A stretch of 64,000 nt of DNA from Paucihalobacter ruber (GTDB lineage: Bacteria; Bacteroidota; Bacteroidia; Flavobacteriales; Flavobacteriaceae), in the NCBI RefSeq assembly GCF_006494535.1, contig NZ_VHIQ01000002.1, positions 124,001 to 188,000 of the forward strand, written 5' to 3'. Position 1 is the stretch's first letter, and the number at the start of each line of letters is the position of its first letter. The position numbers and the translations under genes are program-made. The notes beneath the pieces are model-generated. The model was not told the DNA's origin and did no database searches. It saw only the letters and a list, made by a program, of their open reading frames with translations. Positions 37,215 to 46,836 of the stretch are shown piece by piece.

Positions 37215-37690
37215 TACCCATCCACCAACTCACTCACCACCTCATACACCAAATGCGATTCCCAACCGCGATACAACAAATAATCGACCAGTTTCTTTTT
37301 CTTTTTAAAAGAATTGGTTTCTTTAATGGCGGCGCAACGTTTTTCGGCTAATGCATAAAGGGTTTTTTGATAATCATCCTCTGAAATCTCTTGTAACGCC
37401 ACTTTAATATTATACGCCGAAATATCCCGCATTTTTAATTCTCTGGTGATTCGCTGCCTGCCCCATTTTTTAATCTTAAACTTACCCCTTGCAAAAGCCA
37501 TGGCAAAACGGGTTTCGTTAAGGTAATTATCCTCAATAAGTCTGTTGATAATGGTATCGATGGCTATGGGAATCATCCCCATACTTTGTAACTTTTTTTG
37601 CACCTCCAGATGACACCGTTCCTGGTAAGCACAGTAGTGCTCCAGCGCTTTGTGCGCTTCATCAACTGTATAGGTTCTTGGGCCTTGCAT
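37214..37690 (-). CDS. recX: Regulatory protein RecX
   Basis: 158 residues of three-helix repeats, modulator of RecA filaments. Family blocks are visible: ALEHYCAYQERCHLEVQKKL at about 10-29, YLNETRFAMAFARGKFKIKKWG at about 55-76 and the closing LLYRGW-x3-LVYEVV. The length is normal. The last dozen codons are copied twice downstream in the 238-bp tandem units, and the gene itself is intact. No recA lies in this window. Confidence 0.92.
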   Translation of the reverse strand: MQGPRTYTVDEAHKALEHYCAYQERCHLEVQKKLQSMGMIPIAIDTIINRLIEDNYLNETRFAMAFARGKFKIKKWGRQRITRELKMRDISAYNIKVALQEISEDDYQKTLYALAEKRCAAIKETNSFKKKKKLVDYLLYRGWESHLVYEVVSELVDG

Positions 37691-37750
37691 AGGGCAAAAA
37701 TAATAACATTTTGTTAATAACTTACTTATCTGACTATTAGATATTTCTAC

Positions 37751-37758
37751 TATATTTG
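37751..37758 (+). promoter_or_regulatory. Putative -7 box for the 1650-residue surface protein
   Basis: TATATTTG fits TAnnTTTG, about 40 bases before the ATG at 37798, in the region divergent from recX. No -33 box stands out. Confidence 0.45.
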
Positions 37759-37797
37759 TGAACTTGTTTTTTTAATTAATTAATAGCGTGTTCCCTC

Positions 37798-40700
37798 ATG
37801 AGATTAAAATTACTGTTGTTAGTATGGCTGTTGACCTGTGGTTTGGGGTTTGGGCAGATAGCTGCTTGGGATTTTACTGGAGAAAGTAGTGTTGTTACTT
37901 CAACTGCCGAAATATTCGACTCGAATCTAAACCTGTCTCCAACATTAACAAGAGGTGAAGGTGCTCCTGCAAGTGCTGGAGCCAATTCGTTTAGAACTCA
38001 AGGGTTTCAAAACAACGGAATTTCTACAGCAAATACTGATTATTTTCAATTTCAATTAAGACCAGAAGCCGGTTATTTATTATCATTATCAACTATTGAC
38101 GCAAGATTAACGGGTACAGCTACTTTTGTGGAAACTCCTGGTGTTTCATCTCAATTTGCCTATAGTTTGGATGGAGTCAACTTTACTTTAATTGGCAGTC
38201 CGCAGGTTACCATTGGAACTAATCGAGTGCTGCCTCAAATTAATTTAAGTACTATTGTCGATTTACAAAACATTGATGAAACAACAACAGTCACATTTAG
38301 ATATTACGCTAGTGGTCAAACAACTACTGGAGGCTGGGGATTCTTCTCAAATACAACAGGAAATTATGGTTTAGCAATAGGAGGAGTTTTAATTCCGAGC
38401 ACCCCTGGCTGCAACATCACCAATGCCAATTTATCAAATATTGCCTGCAATGATAACGGCACCAATACAGATGCTTCGGACGATTTTATCACTTTCGATT
38501 TAAATCCAAGCGGTTCAGACTTGGGTACAAGCTATACTGTAAGTGTAAGTAGCGGCACAATCAATCCAACAACTGCGAGCTATGGTTCTACAAGTTCATT
38601 TACCTTACAAAATGGTTCAGCAGGTAATGGTGATGTGACGGTTACCATCACAGATGCTACCGATAACACTTGTACTTTGGATATAGTGGTTGCTGATCCT
38701 GGAAGTTGTAATTCTGGCGATTGTACCGAACTTTTTATTTCGGAATATGTTGAAGGCAGCAGTAATAATAAATATATTGAGATTTATAACCCATCGACAA
38801 ACAATATTGATTTAACAAATTATAGAATTGCCCTATATTCAAACGGCAGTGCAACTGTTACTGCATCTTACAATCTCATGGGAACTCTTGGTTCTTTTGG
38901 AACTTACGTTATAGCAAATACTGAAGCAACTATTTACGGCGGAGCGAATGTAACTAACAACGCCGTTACAAACTTTAATGGCAATGATGTTGTTGCTTTA
39001 CAAACAAATTCAGGAACTAATATCGACGTTTTCGGCACAATTGGTAGTAACGCAAATTTTGCGGAAAATACTACTTTAAGACGCAGAGCAAATGTAAGTT
39101 CTCCTATAACTTCATTTACTCTTTCTGAATGGGAAGCGTTCCCAATTGACACAGTAACTAATCTTGGTTCGCATACAAGCGACTGTCAAGGTCCAACACC
39201 GGAAATACAATTGGTTGATGCAGATAGCAACAACCAAAATTGTGGTTACACTATAGACTTCGGAAATCAACCATTAGCTTCCAACACAGATATTTCATTT
39301 GAAATTCAAAATATCGGTAGCTTAGATTTAGATATTAATAATTTAGTCATCACAGGAGATTTTACATTGGTTACGCCACCTGCAACGCCATTTACAATTA
39401 CGCCAAGCGGTTCGCAAACCATTACCTTAAGATTTATTCCAGGCGTTAACGGTACAAGAACCGGGTCCTTAACCATCAACAATAACGATGCAGATGAAGG
39501 CTCTTGCAATGTGCAACTTACGGGTGAAGGTTTTACGCCTGTGCCAAACATTAGAGTTGAAAGAAATACAAATGCATTAATACCAAACGGTGCTGCTCCA
39601 AATAATGGCTTTAATACTATATTTGGAATTACAGATTTAGGAAACACATCTGATCCTAAAGTTTACTTTGTGCGAAATACTGGAACTGCAAATCTTCAGT
39701 TAAACTCGATTATATCATCTAATCCTTCAGAATTTAGTTTTGTTGACATCCCTTCATTTCCATTAACGCTTTTACCAGGAGAGTTTATTTCTTTTGAAAT
39801 TGAATTCTCACCTACCTCTACAGTACCGCAAATTAGAACTGGTTCTATAACCATCAACAGTAATGACATAAGTAATAATCCATATATATTTAATGTGCAA
39901 GGTACTGCGGGATGTCCAGTGTTAACCGGAACCATTACTCCTAATGTGGGACCAAGAGGAACTTATGTTACAATTAACTCTCCAAGCAATTTAACAGGCG
40001 CTACGGCTTCAATTAATGGTATATCTTTAGATGTCGAGTCATCGTCAACTACGGATTTGGTTGTTCAAATTCCAACGACACTTACTACCAGCGGTTCTAT
40101 AATTGTTCAATTAAATGACGGTTGTAGTTTTAGTACTTCCTTTATTCTTCTTGATAATAATATTTCGAGTTGCGAAGGTTCGGCTGGAACCTTACCGTCT
40201 GAACTTTTTATAAGCCAAGTAACAGATTCCGGCGATGATTCCTTAACATTTATAGAAATTTACAACGGTACTGGAAGCACAGTTAATTTGAGTGATTATT
40301 CAGTTCGACTTTATAACAACGGACGCTCAACCCCTGTGAACAGTAATTATATTATAAATTTAAGCAACTTTGATTTGTTAGATCAACAAACATATGTTAT
40401 CGCAACGGGTACAAATAACATGGATTGTCCTGATGAACATGATATCACGAACCGAGCAAATCAAATATACAATGCAATTGGCGTGAGTATCAATTTTAGT
40501 AATGATGGAAATTTCAATATTGGTCATGATCATATCAGATTATATAACATTTCAACTCATATTGATAGTTGGGGTGAATATGAAAATGAGAGTTGGGCAA
40601 CATCATTAAATTTAAACGGCAGAGGCGCCAATTTTATTCGTTCTACAGATTCAACTAAACCTAATATCGTCTACAGTAATGATGACTGGGTTATACAAAA

Positions 40701-42750
40701 CTGGGGCTTTACATGTGCTGATTTAGATTATTCTGATATTGGCAACTACGATTTCTCATTAGGCACACCACCAAGCGTTACAGCACCCATTTTAACAAAC
40801 ACCAATTGCTTAGAAGCTATCATATCAGTAACCGCCACCGAAGGTTTTTTAGCAGGTAATTCTATAACTTATCAATGGTTTAGATTAGCTCCAGGTGATA
40901 CATCTTGGTCCCCATTATCAAATGACGCTGTATATTCTGGTGTTGCTACCAATGAATTAATCATCAATAACACCTTTAACCTCAACAATTACCAATACTA
41001 CTGCGAAGTTCGTGAGAACACCTCAACCTGCTCCCAGGCCAGTGATGCTGTTAGGATAGAAATTGAGCAAACTATATGGAATGGCTTTACCTGGAGTAAT
41101 GGAGTGCCAGATTCAGGTATGGTAGCTGTCTTAAACGCTAATTACGCTACAGCCGCACCAACACCAAGTTTCTCTGCCTGTAACCTAATTGTCAATGCCG
41201 AATTAGATATTACAGACAATTATTACGTTGAAGTTTTTAATGATGCAGTAATAAATACTGGTGGTAATGTAATTGTTCAAACTCGTGGTGCTTTTGTACA
41301 ACGAAATAATACAGGAAGCTTTTCGCTTAATGGCGGAAGCTCATCTGTTATAAAATTTACCGCTGTAAAAAACTTCTGGTATGATTATACATATTGGTCA
41401 TCGCCCGTAGTTAATGAAACGGCAGAGAATGCCTTTGGATTAACCCCAGCCAATCGCAGATTTCATTTTGAAGCACAAAACTACGTGGATACAGAAAATA
41501 ACGACATTGATGACGATGGCAATGTTTGGCAATTAGCATCCGGTATTTTAATACCTGGGGTTGGTTATGCGGCCACTTCATTTAATGCACCATCATTTCC
41601 TAGAGAAGATCAAGTAGTTTTTAATGGCGCTTTTAATACTGGCGACATTGTGGCAAATGTATTTAGTAATCCTGCAAATGAAAGCGGAAGAAATTGGAAC
41701 TTCATTGGTAACCCATATCCATCGGCAATTGATTTTATTGAATTATACAATGAAAATTCTAGCACCATTGCAGGTGCAGCCTATTTATGGTCTCAAGCTT
41801 CGCCACCCTTGGCAAGTAATCCCGGTAATGAAGGTTTAAATTTCAGTCAAAATGATTATGCTATTATTAACGTTGGTTCGGGAAATATAGCGGGCGGTGC
41901 TTCAGGAGGTCCACCGTCTAATTATATTGGATCCGGACAGGGCTTTTTTGTTAATGCCACCGGCAACGGAACGGTTACCTTTAACAACAGTATGAGAGAA
42001 ACCGGCAACAACACCCAGTTTTTTAGAGCATCAAACATTATTCAACACGACAAACTCTGGCTCAATCTTACCTCAGACAACGGTGTGTTTAACCAGATGT
42101 TAGTGGCTTATGTAGATGGCGCTACCAATGCTGACGATGGCATGTACTACGACGCCCCAAGAAATCTATCAACCGGTACTTTTGCCAGTTTATACTCAAC
42201 CATAGAGAACAGCAATAAACCTTTTGCCATCCAAGGTAAAGACCCCAACAGTTTAAGACCGGACGAAGTGATTGCCTTAGGTTTTACCAACAGCATTACC
42301 GTGCCAACGGTTTTTACCATAAGCATTGCGCAGTTACAAGGTGAATTTATGAGTACAAACACTATTTTTTTAAAGGATAACTTATTAAACTTAACTCACG
42401 ATTTAACCCAATCTAATTACAATTTTACTGCCGAAGTAGGCGAATTTAATCAGCGTTTTGAAATTGTATTTAACCGCGAAAGCTTGAACATTGGTGATGA
42501 GAGTTTAACTCCTCAGGGGCTATCTATCATTGAACTTCCTAATGGCGACGTACAATTTATGGTGTCGCAACAACACCAAATTAAAGAAGTTACTATTGTA
42601 GATTTAATGGGACGTGTGGTGTATCAGCTTAAAGGTAATCACCACACCGAAACTTACAATTTATCGCAATTAAGCAAAGCAGCTTACATCGCTAAAGTAA
42701 CTTTGGCTAACGGACAAACATTACACAAAAAAGCGATTAAGCGGTTTTAA
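37798..42750 (+). CDS. Large multidomain secreted protein with lamin-tail domains and type A T9SS signal
   Basis: 1650 residues. Signal peptide 1-20. Domains in order: an unassigned N-terminal module (about 20-200); a lamin-tail domain (about 309-460, ELFISEYVEGSSNNKYIEIY); two choice-of-anchor D/ASH-like modules (about 469-570 and 582-703, ending near HNNN-type SITINSNDISNNPY); an IPT/TIG-like module (about 705-785); a second lamin-tail domain (about 800-960); an Ig-like region (about 990-1080); a long uncharacterised stretch; and a C-terminal type A T9SS sorting domain (about 1575-1650, IVDLMGRVVYQL to KKAIKRF). Similar proteins are surface adhesins or accompany extracellular enzymes. No catalytic domain is recognised. 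Tandem-duplicated repeats flank the recX-surface protein pair on both sides. Confidence 0.9.
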   Translation: MRLKLLLLVWLLTCGLGFGQIAAWDFTGESSVVTSTAEIFDSNLNLSPTLTRGEGAPASAGANSFRTQGFQNNGISTANTDYFQFQLRPEAGYLLSLSTIDARLTGTATFVETPGVSSQFAYSLDGVNFTLIGSPQVTIGTNRVLPQINLSTIVDLQNIDETTTVTFRYYASGQTTTGGWGFFSNTTGNYGLAIGGVLIPSTPGCNITNANLSNIACNDNGTNTDASDDFITFDLNPSGSDLGTSYTVSVSSGTINPTTASYGSTSSFTLQNGSAGNGDVTVTITDATDNTCTLDIVVADPGSCNSGDCTELFISEYVEGSSNNKYIEIYNPSTNNIDLTNYRIALYSNGSATVTASYNLMGTLGSFGTYVIANTEATIYGGANVTNNAVTNFNGNDVVALQTNSGTNIDVFGTIGSNANFAENTTLRRRANVSSPITSFTLSEWEAFPIDTVTNLGSHTSDCQGPTPEIQLVDADSNNQNCGYTIDFGNQPLASNTDISFEIQNIGSLDLDINNLVITGDFTLVTPPATPFTITPSGSQTITLRFIPGVNGTRTGSLTINNNDADEGSCNVQLTGEGFTPVPNIRVERNTNALIPNGAAPNNGFNTIFGITDLGNTSDPKVYFVRNTGTANLQLNSIISSNPSEFSFVDIPSFPLTLLPGEFISFEIEFSPTSTVPQIRTGSITINSNDISNNPYIFNVQGTAGCPVLTGTITPNVGPRGTYVTINSPSNLTGATASINGISLDVESSSTTDLVVQIPTTLTTSGSIIVQLNDGCSFSTSFILLDNNISSCEGSAGTLPSELFISQVTDSGDDSLTFIEIYNGTGSTVNLSDYSVRLYNNGRSTPVNSNYIINLSNFDLLDQQTYVIATGTNNMDCPDEHDITNRANQIYNAIGVSINFSNDGNFNIGHDHIRLYNISTHIDSWGEYENESWATSLNLNGRGANFIRSTDSTKPNIVYSNDDWVIQNWGFTCADLDYSDIGNYDFSLGTPPSVTAPILTNTNCLEAIISVTATEGFLAGNSITYQWFRLAPGDTSWSPLSNDAVYSGVATNELIINNTFNLNNYQYYCEVRENTSTCSQASDAVRIEIEQTIWNGFTWSNGVPDSGMVAVLNANYATAAPTPSFSACNLIVNAELDITDNYYVEVFNDAVINTGGNVIVQTRGAFVQRNNTGSFSLNGGSSSVIKFTAVKNFWYDYTYWSSPVVNETAENAFGLTPANRRFHFEAQNYVDTENNDIDDDGNVWQLASGILIPGVGYAATSFNAPSFPREDQVVFNGAFNTGDIVANVFSNPANESGRNWNFIGNPYPSAIDFIELYNENSSTIAGAAYLWSQASPPLASNPGNEGLNFSQNDYAIINVGSGNIAGGASGGPPSNYIGSGQGFFVNATGNGTVTFNNSMRETGNNTQFFRASNIIQHDKLWLNLTSDNGVFNQMLVAYVDGATNADDGMYYDAPRNLSTGTFASLYSTIENSNKPFAIQGKDPNSLRPDEVIALGFTNSITVPTVFTISIAQLQGEFMSTNTIFLKDNLLNLTHDLTQSNYNFTAEVGEFNQRFEIVFNRESLNIGDESLTPQGLSIIELPNGDVQFMVSQQHQIKEVTIVDLMGRVVYQLKGNHHTETYNLSQLSKAAYIAKVTLANGQTLHKKAIKRF

Positions 42751-43607
42751 TTAGTTATTCTTCCAATGTTTAAAAAATTCGGGCTGAGCTTGATATAAGC
42801 TAACTGTAACTTTATATTGAAAACTAAAACTTTCGTGTATTTTGTGGCTACTTAGTGCCTACAACCTAATACCGACCAACTACCACCTACAAGACTTTGC
42901 GCGGTATATTTAGTTGTTTCTCGCCAAGACGCTAAGACGCAAAAAAATGTGAAGATATATTCATGTGTTCAAATATAAAAACTCCTTCGTTCTGAGACTT
43001 TGCGACTCTGTGTCGTGAGTCGTGAGTGGTGAATACTAACAAACTCATGAACTCATAAACTCATAAACTCACAAACCTACCTACCACCTAAAACGAGGTG
43101 AGTGGTGAGTGGTGAATACTCATAAACTCACAAACTCATAAACTCAAAAACCTACCTACCTCCTACAGCCTACAACCTAACACCAACAAGACTATGCGCC
43201 GACTATTTAGTTGTTGCTCGCCAAGACGCTAAGACGCAAAAAAAAAGTGAAGATATATTTATGTGTTCAAATATAAAAACTCCTTCGTTCTGAGACTTTG
43301 CTACTCTTCGTGGTAAAAAAATATAACACAGACGTGTCCGCCTATGGAGGAGACACAGGGTAGACAGAGAAAAGCCTCTGTGCCCTTAGTGCCTCGGTGG
43401 TGAAAAAATAAACCACTGAGATTTTCACAAAGCTTGAAATACAACTTACATTTTATAGAGGTCATTTAACCGTATTACAATTAATTTACTCTAATATTAG
43501 GGATTGATTTTCCTCGAGCGCTCCCTTCAGGGTTGGGGCGAAAGAACGAGGAAAATCAATTCTTCTGTTTGCTTAGTCCAAACTTTAATACTTATTTGCG
43601 ATTTGGT
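42751..43607. repeat. 857-bp repeat-rich gap with a 297-bp duplication
   Basis: No gene is visible. A block at about 42858-43010 recurs at about 43169-43315, offset 297-298 bp, with shared stretches such as CTCGCCAAGACGCTAAGACG and ACTCCTTCGTTCTGAGACTT. Between and within the copies are two period-8 arrays of AACTCATA-type units (43042-43076 and about 43118-43150) and GTGAGTG repeats. A CTCTGTG/CACAG-rich segment follows at about 43330-43400. Confidence 0.8.
43503..43560. repeat. Long inverted repeat downstream of recO
   Basis: ATTGATTTTCCTCG (43503-43516) and CGAGGAAAATCAAT (43547-43560) are exact complements around a 30-nt G/C-richer loop. It could act as a terminator of recO on the minus strand or be a mobile palindromic element. 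Confidence 0.75.
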
Positions 43608-44324
43608 TTAATGCCAAACCTGATTTAAAACCTCCACCGATTTTGGTTTTTTAAAATATCCCAGTTGCAATTCAAAATACAAGAGCAATACATTTAAAAA
43701 AGCCACTCTGCCTTGCGCATTGAGCTTTATTTGCGGATAGGCTTCAAAGGGCATTTTTAGTAACTGCTGTAGTAATTCAACCTGCAACCCTTCAATGGTG
43801 TACAGCGCAGCCTGATTGGTGAAGAGTCCGCTTTCTAAATCAAAATACGTGGTGGTTTCTTGTGGTAATTCGGGATAAAAGCCCAGATATTTGGTAAGCT
43901 GAAGCAAAAACATCAAATGAAAATTAGCCACCTCAGTTTCATGGTCTAAATAATCTAAGCTACCACTAATGTAGTTAAATAAGTCTTCGTTTTTAGATTC
44001 TTCTTTTAAAGCAGAGGTGAGTACTTCGGCTAAAAACATGGCCAAACTGCTTTTGTGTAAATTAGTTTGAAGGCTGTTGTAAATAAAGAGCGATTTAATT
44101 TCTCTGATGTATTGTAAACTTCGGTTGGGTTTAAAATCTTCTTCTATTTGAAGCTGAGACAGCACCTGAAAATAACCCATTTTACCCGATTTGCTTTTAC
44201 TGCTATAGGCGCCGCGCACCAGATAACTTATCAAGCCGCGCTCGGCAGTGTAACATTTTAATATTAAATCGTTGTCGTTGTATTTTACTTTTGAAAGAAC
44301 AATGGCTTTATTTTTAGATAACAT
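43608..44324 (-). CDS. recO: DNA repair protein RecO
   Basis: 238 residues. N-terminal OB-fold with KAIVLSKVKYNDNDLILKCYT (about 5-25), YLVRGAYSSKSK and a mostly helical C-terminal domain. RecO loads RecA on SSB-coated single strands with RecF/RecR. The four zinc cysteines of some RecO proteins are missing, as in many Bacteroidetes. It is 6 bp downstream of porZ, an arrangement I recall from other Flavobacteria. Confidence 0.94.
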   Translation of the reverse strand: MLSKNKAIVLSKVKYNDNDLILKCYTAERGLISYLVRGAYSSKSKSGKMGYFQVLSQLQIEEDFKPNRSLQYIREIKSLFIYNSLQTNLHKSSLAMFLAEVLTSALKEESKNEDLFNYISGSLDYLDHETEVANFHLMFLLQLTKYLGFYPELPQETTTYFDLESGLFTNQAALYTIEGLQVELLQQLLKMPFEAYPQIKLNAQGRVAFLNVLLLYFELQLGYFKKPKSVEVLNQVWH

Positions 44325-44330
44325 AGCGGG

Positions 44331-46733
44331 CTATTTTCCTCTAATAATAAGCAGTTTTAACACCTTGGTTTCAAAACTGTCTAAATCGGTTATTAAAATT
44401 AAATACACGCCCGAGGCTACGATGTTGTTGGCCAGATTTCGGCCATTCCAGATAGCAATACCCCCGTCAATAGCCATATTAAATCCTGCTCGAGAGTTGC
44501 GCAAATTTCGGCGCGATTGGGCTTCGGCAACAAGATTGCCTTCTACATCGGTTATTTTAATATTGACATTTTCTGTGAGTCCTTTAATTTTAACACCGCG
44601 ATTAATATCGTTTAAGTTGTTATCGCCCAGGATGTCGTATTCGGGCCTCACCGGATTTGGGTACACAAAGGCTTCACCCAGAGTTTCCTCCGGTGCCGAA
44701 CTTCCTGATGTAAAGGCTACCAAACCTCTGCTGGTTGCAAAATAAACCACCCCATTGACATCGTCTACTGCAATATCATTAATTTGATTTGAAGGCAACG
44801 GCGAATTGTCTCTGGTAAAATGAAAAATGGTTTGTTGACCGTCTTGAGAAAAATAAAATACTCCAGAAGATAATGTACCAACCCATTTGTTGTTAGAACC
44901 ATCTACTTTAATATCAGTAATTAACTCATCTAACAACAACTCTCTTGGCACACCGCGTTCGTCGATGATGATACTGTTGACACTGGGGTTGGGTGTATTA
45001 AAAATATTAGCCGTGTTAAACAGTACCCTTAATCCATTTACAGTGCCAATCCACAACTGGTTGCGGTTATCTAAAGCAATGGCTTCAACACTAATGTTTG
45101 GCATGTTTTGAGATTGCGAGTCAATTTTTAATATTGGAGTACCGCTTACGTTTTCGTTATAGGCAATTAGTCCGTTTCTCTTAGAACCAATCCATTTGGT
45201 GCCGTTGTTGTCTACTACCAAGTCGCCAAAACCGTTTTCACCTGTAATGGGGTTCTCAATCAACTGAGCGAAGCTATAACTTTGCCAGTTACCTGTGGCA
45301 GGATCGTAACTCTTTAAAGGTCTTTCCACCAAACTGGTAATAGACCATAATTTCCCGGTTCTGTCAAAAGAAAGTCCATTAACTCTTATGCTAACGAAAT
45401 TAGGCGCATTAGGGTCGATGAGCGATTCTAAACCACTATTAGTCTGGTTGAATAATACTGTTGACTCAAAATTGTTGAGCTCCAACAGCCCATCTTGAAA
45501 GGCACTTATAAACACTTGCCTATTGTTAAAAGGATTAGCAGCTATATAAGTTAGGTTTCTGGCGTTTTGTAAACCTTCAAAAGGAATAGAATTCCAGGTG
45601 TCATCTATCCTATAATTTAAACCGCGTGATCTTAATGGAAATGGATTGTAAAAAGCAGTGTGGTCTCCATAAGTTACCCAAACCTGACCGCTAAAAGCAT
45701 TGATTTTAAAAGGATCATTTCTTAATGGACCATTGGGTAAAATGGCTTGAATATTATTAAAATCGGAAAGTTGAATTTTCAAAAGTCCTAAGTTTTCTGT
45801 ACCGATGTATAAAAATTCGCTGAACACCACCGCACTGTTATAGGTGGTTTGGAAATCGGGGTTGACTCCAAAACTCGAAGTTACTACACCATTACCATCA
45901 AGAAGGAGAATTGTGTTATTAATAGTTACAACAAGTATCTCACCAGCTGCCTTAGTATCACGTGGTACCGAAGGAAAACTAAACCGCAATTGTAAGGTAT
46001 TGTTTACAATCTCATTAAAAGTATTATTGGATCTGGTTGTATAAAGACGGTTGTTCACCACATCCATGGTAATAAAGTTACCTGACGATATGGTTTGCCA
46101 TTGGGCAAAATCTATCAAATTAGGATTGGATAAATCTGCAAATTTAATGGCAGCGTTATCACGGCAGGCGGCGTAAATAAACCCATTAAGTACAGCGGTC
46201 TGTTCAACTGCGACTTGAGAAGCACCCAAACCAATAAAGTAAGTATCTCCAAACTCAAGGCTCTCTAAATTATAAACCACAATACCAAATCCTGTGGCAA
46301 TATACATGAGGCCTTCGTGCTCGTTAAAATGATTAATGGTTTTTAGGCCTGGGCTTATGGTTTCTCTTTCCAAAATATCAACTACCGGCAAGATGGTACC
46401 GTTTGCCTCAGAATATATTTCTATCAAGCCATTGGTATAACCAATGATTAATAGTCTAAATTCTTCGCTATATTCAATGGCCGAAATAAACTCGCCCGAA
46501 AGTCCATCGACCGTAGTGATGTTAAAGGTCTCGTTGGTTTGTGTGTCGTAAACAAACAACACGTTTTCTGAAGCTGCGTAAATTTTACTGTCTCCTGCTC
46601 TAACACCAACAATTTTATTATATGAAAAATGCGCTTCCCAAAGATTAGAGAAATTTTGCCCAAATGCACTGAAGCAAAGCGCCACAAAACAACCGAGAAA
46701 GAATGCCTTTTTCATTTTAAAATTAAACTTCAA
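44331..46733 (-). CDS. porZ: PorZ-like type IX secretion attachment-complex protein
   Basis: 800 residues. A signal peptide follows either Met1 or Met7 (MKKAFFLGCFVALC). Two beta-propeller-like regions with repeats such as IYAASENVLFVYD, GLMYIATGFGIVVYN and KWVGTLSSGVFYF follow, then a C-terminal T9SS-type domain (about 710-800, PNPVRPEY to GVYLILI). PorZ works with PorU, PorV and PorQ on the cell surface to deliver A-LPS-type anchors to cargo. It fits the T9SS cargo encoded at 22051 and 37798. It precedes recO by 6 bp. Confidence 0.87.
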   Translation of the reverse strand: MKFNFKMKKAFFLGCFVALCFSAFGQNFSNLWEAHFSYNKIVGVRAGDSKIYAASENVLFVYDTQTNETFNITTVDGLSGEFISAIEYSEEFRLLIIGYTNGLIEIYSEANGTILPVVDILERETISPGLKTINHFNEHEGLMYIATGFGIVVYNLESLEFGDTYFIGLGASQVAVEQTAVLNGFIYAACRDNAAIKFADLSNPNLIDFAQWQTISSGNFITMDVVNNRLYTTRSNNTFNEIVNNTLQLRFSFPSVPRDTKAAGEILVVTINNTILLLDGNGVVTSSFGVNPDFQTTYNSAVVFSEFLYIGTENLGLLKIQLSDFNNIQAILPNGPLRNDPFKINAFSGQVWVTYGDHTAFYNPFPLRSRGLNYRIDDTWNSIPFEGLQNARNLTYIAANPFNNRQVFISAFQDGLLELNNFESTVLFNQTNSGLESLIDPNAPNFVSIRVNGLSFDRTGKLWSITSLVERPLKSYDPATGNWQSYSFAQLIENPITGENGFGDLVVDNNGTKWIGSKRNGLIAYNENVSGTPILKIDSQSQNMPNISVEAIALDNRNQLWIGTVNGLRVLFNTANIFNTPNPSVNSIIIDERGVPRELLLDELITDIKVDGSNNKWVGTLSSGVFYFSQDGQQTIFHFTRDNSPLPSNQINDIAVDDVNGVVYFATSRGLVAFTSGSSAPEETLGEAFVYPNPVRPEYDILGDNNLNDINRGVKIKGLTENVNIKITDVEGNLVAEAQSRRNLRNSRAGFNMAIDGGIAIWNGRNLANNIVASGVYLILITDLDSFETKVLKLLIIRGK

Positions 46734-46781
46734 AGATATTTATAACTAACGTAAATATAAGCTGTATTGATATGTATTTAT

Positions 46782-46814
46782 AAAAAAAGCTTCTGCACAG
46801 GATGCAGAAGCTTT
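46782..46814 (-). terminator. Rho-independent terminator of gdhA
   Basis: AAAGCTTCTGCA (46786-46797) and TGCAGAAGCTTT (46803-46814) form a 12-bp stem with a 5-nt loop, followed on the minus strand by a T run. It is 23 bp past the gdhA stop and separates gdhA from porZ. Confidence 0.93.
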
Positions 46815-46836
46815 GGATTATTGTTGTTTGAAAATG

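Noticed and set aside
42751-43607. CRISPR array in the repeat-rich gap
   Set aside because: The repeats are period 8 and a 297-bp duplication; there are no regular 25-40 bp repeats with unique spacers and no cas genes.
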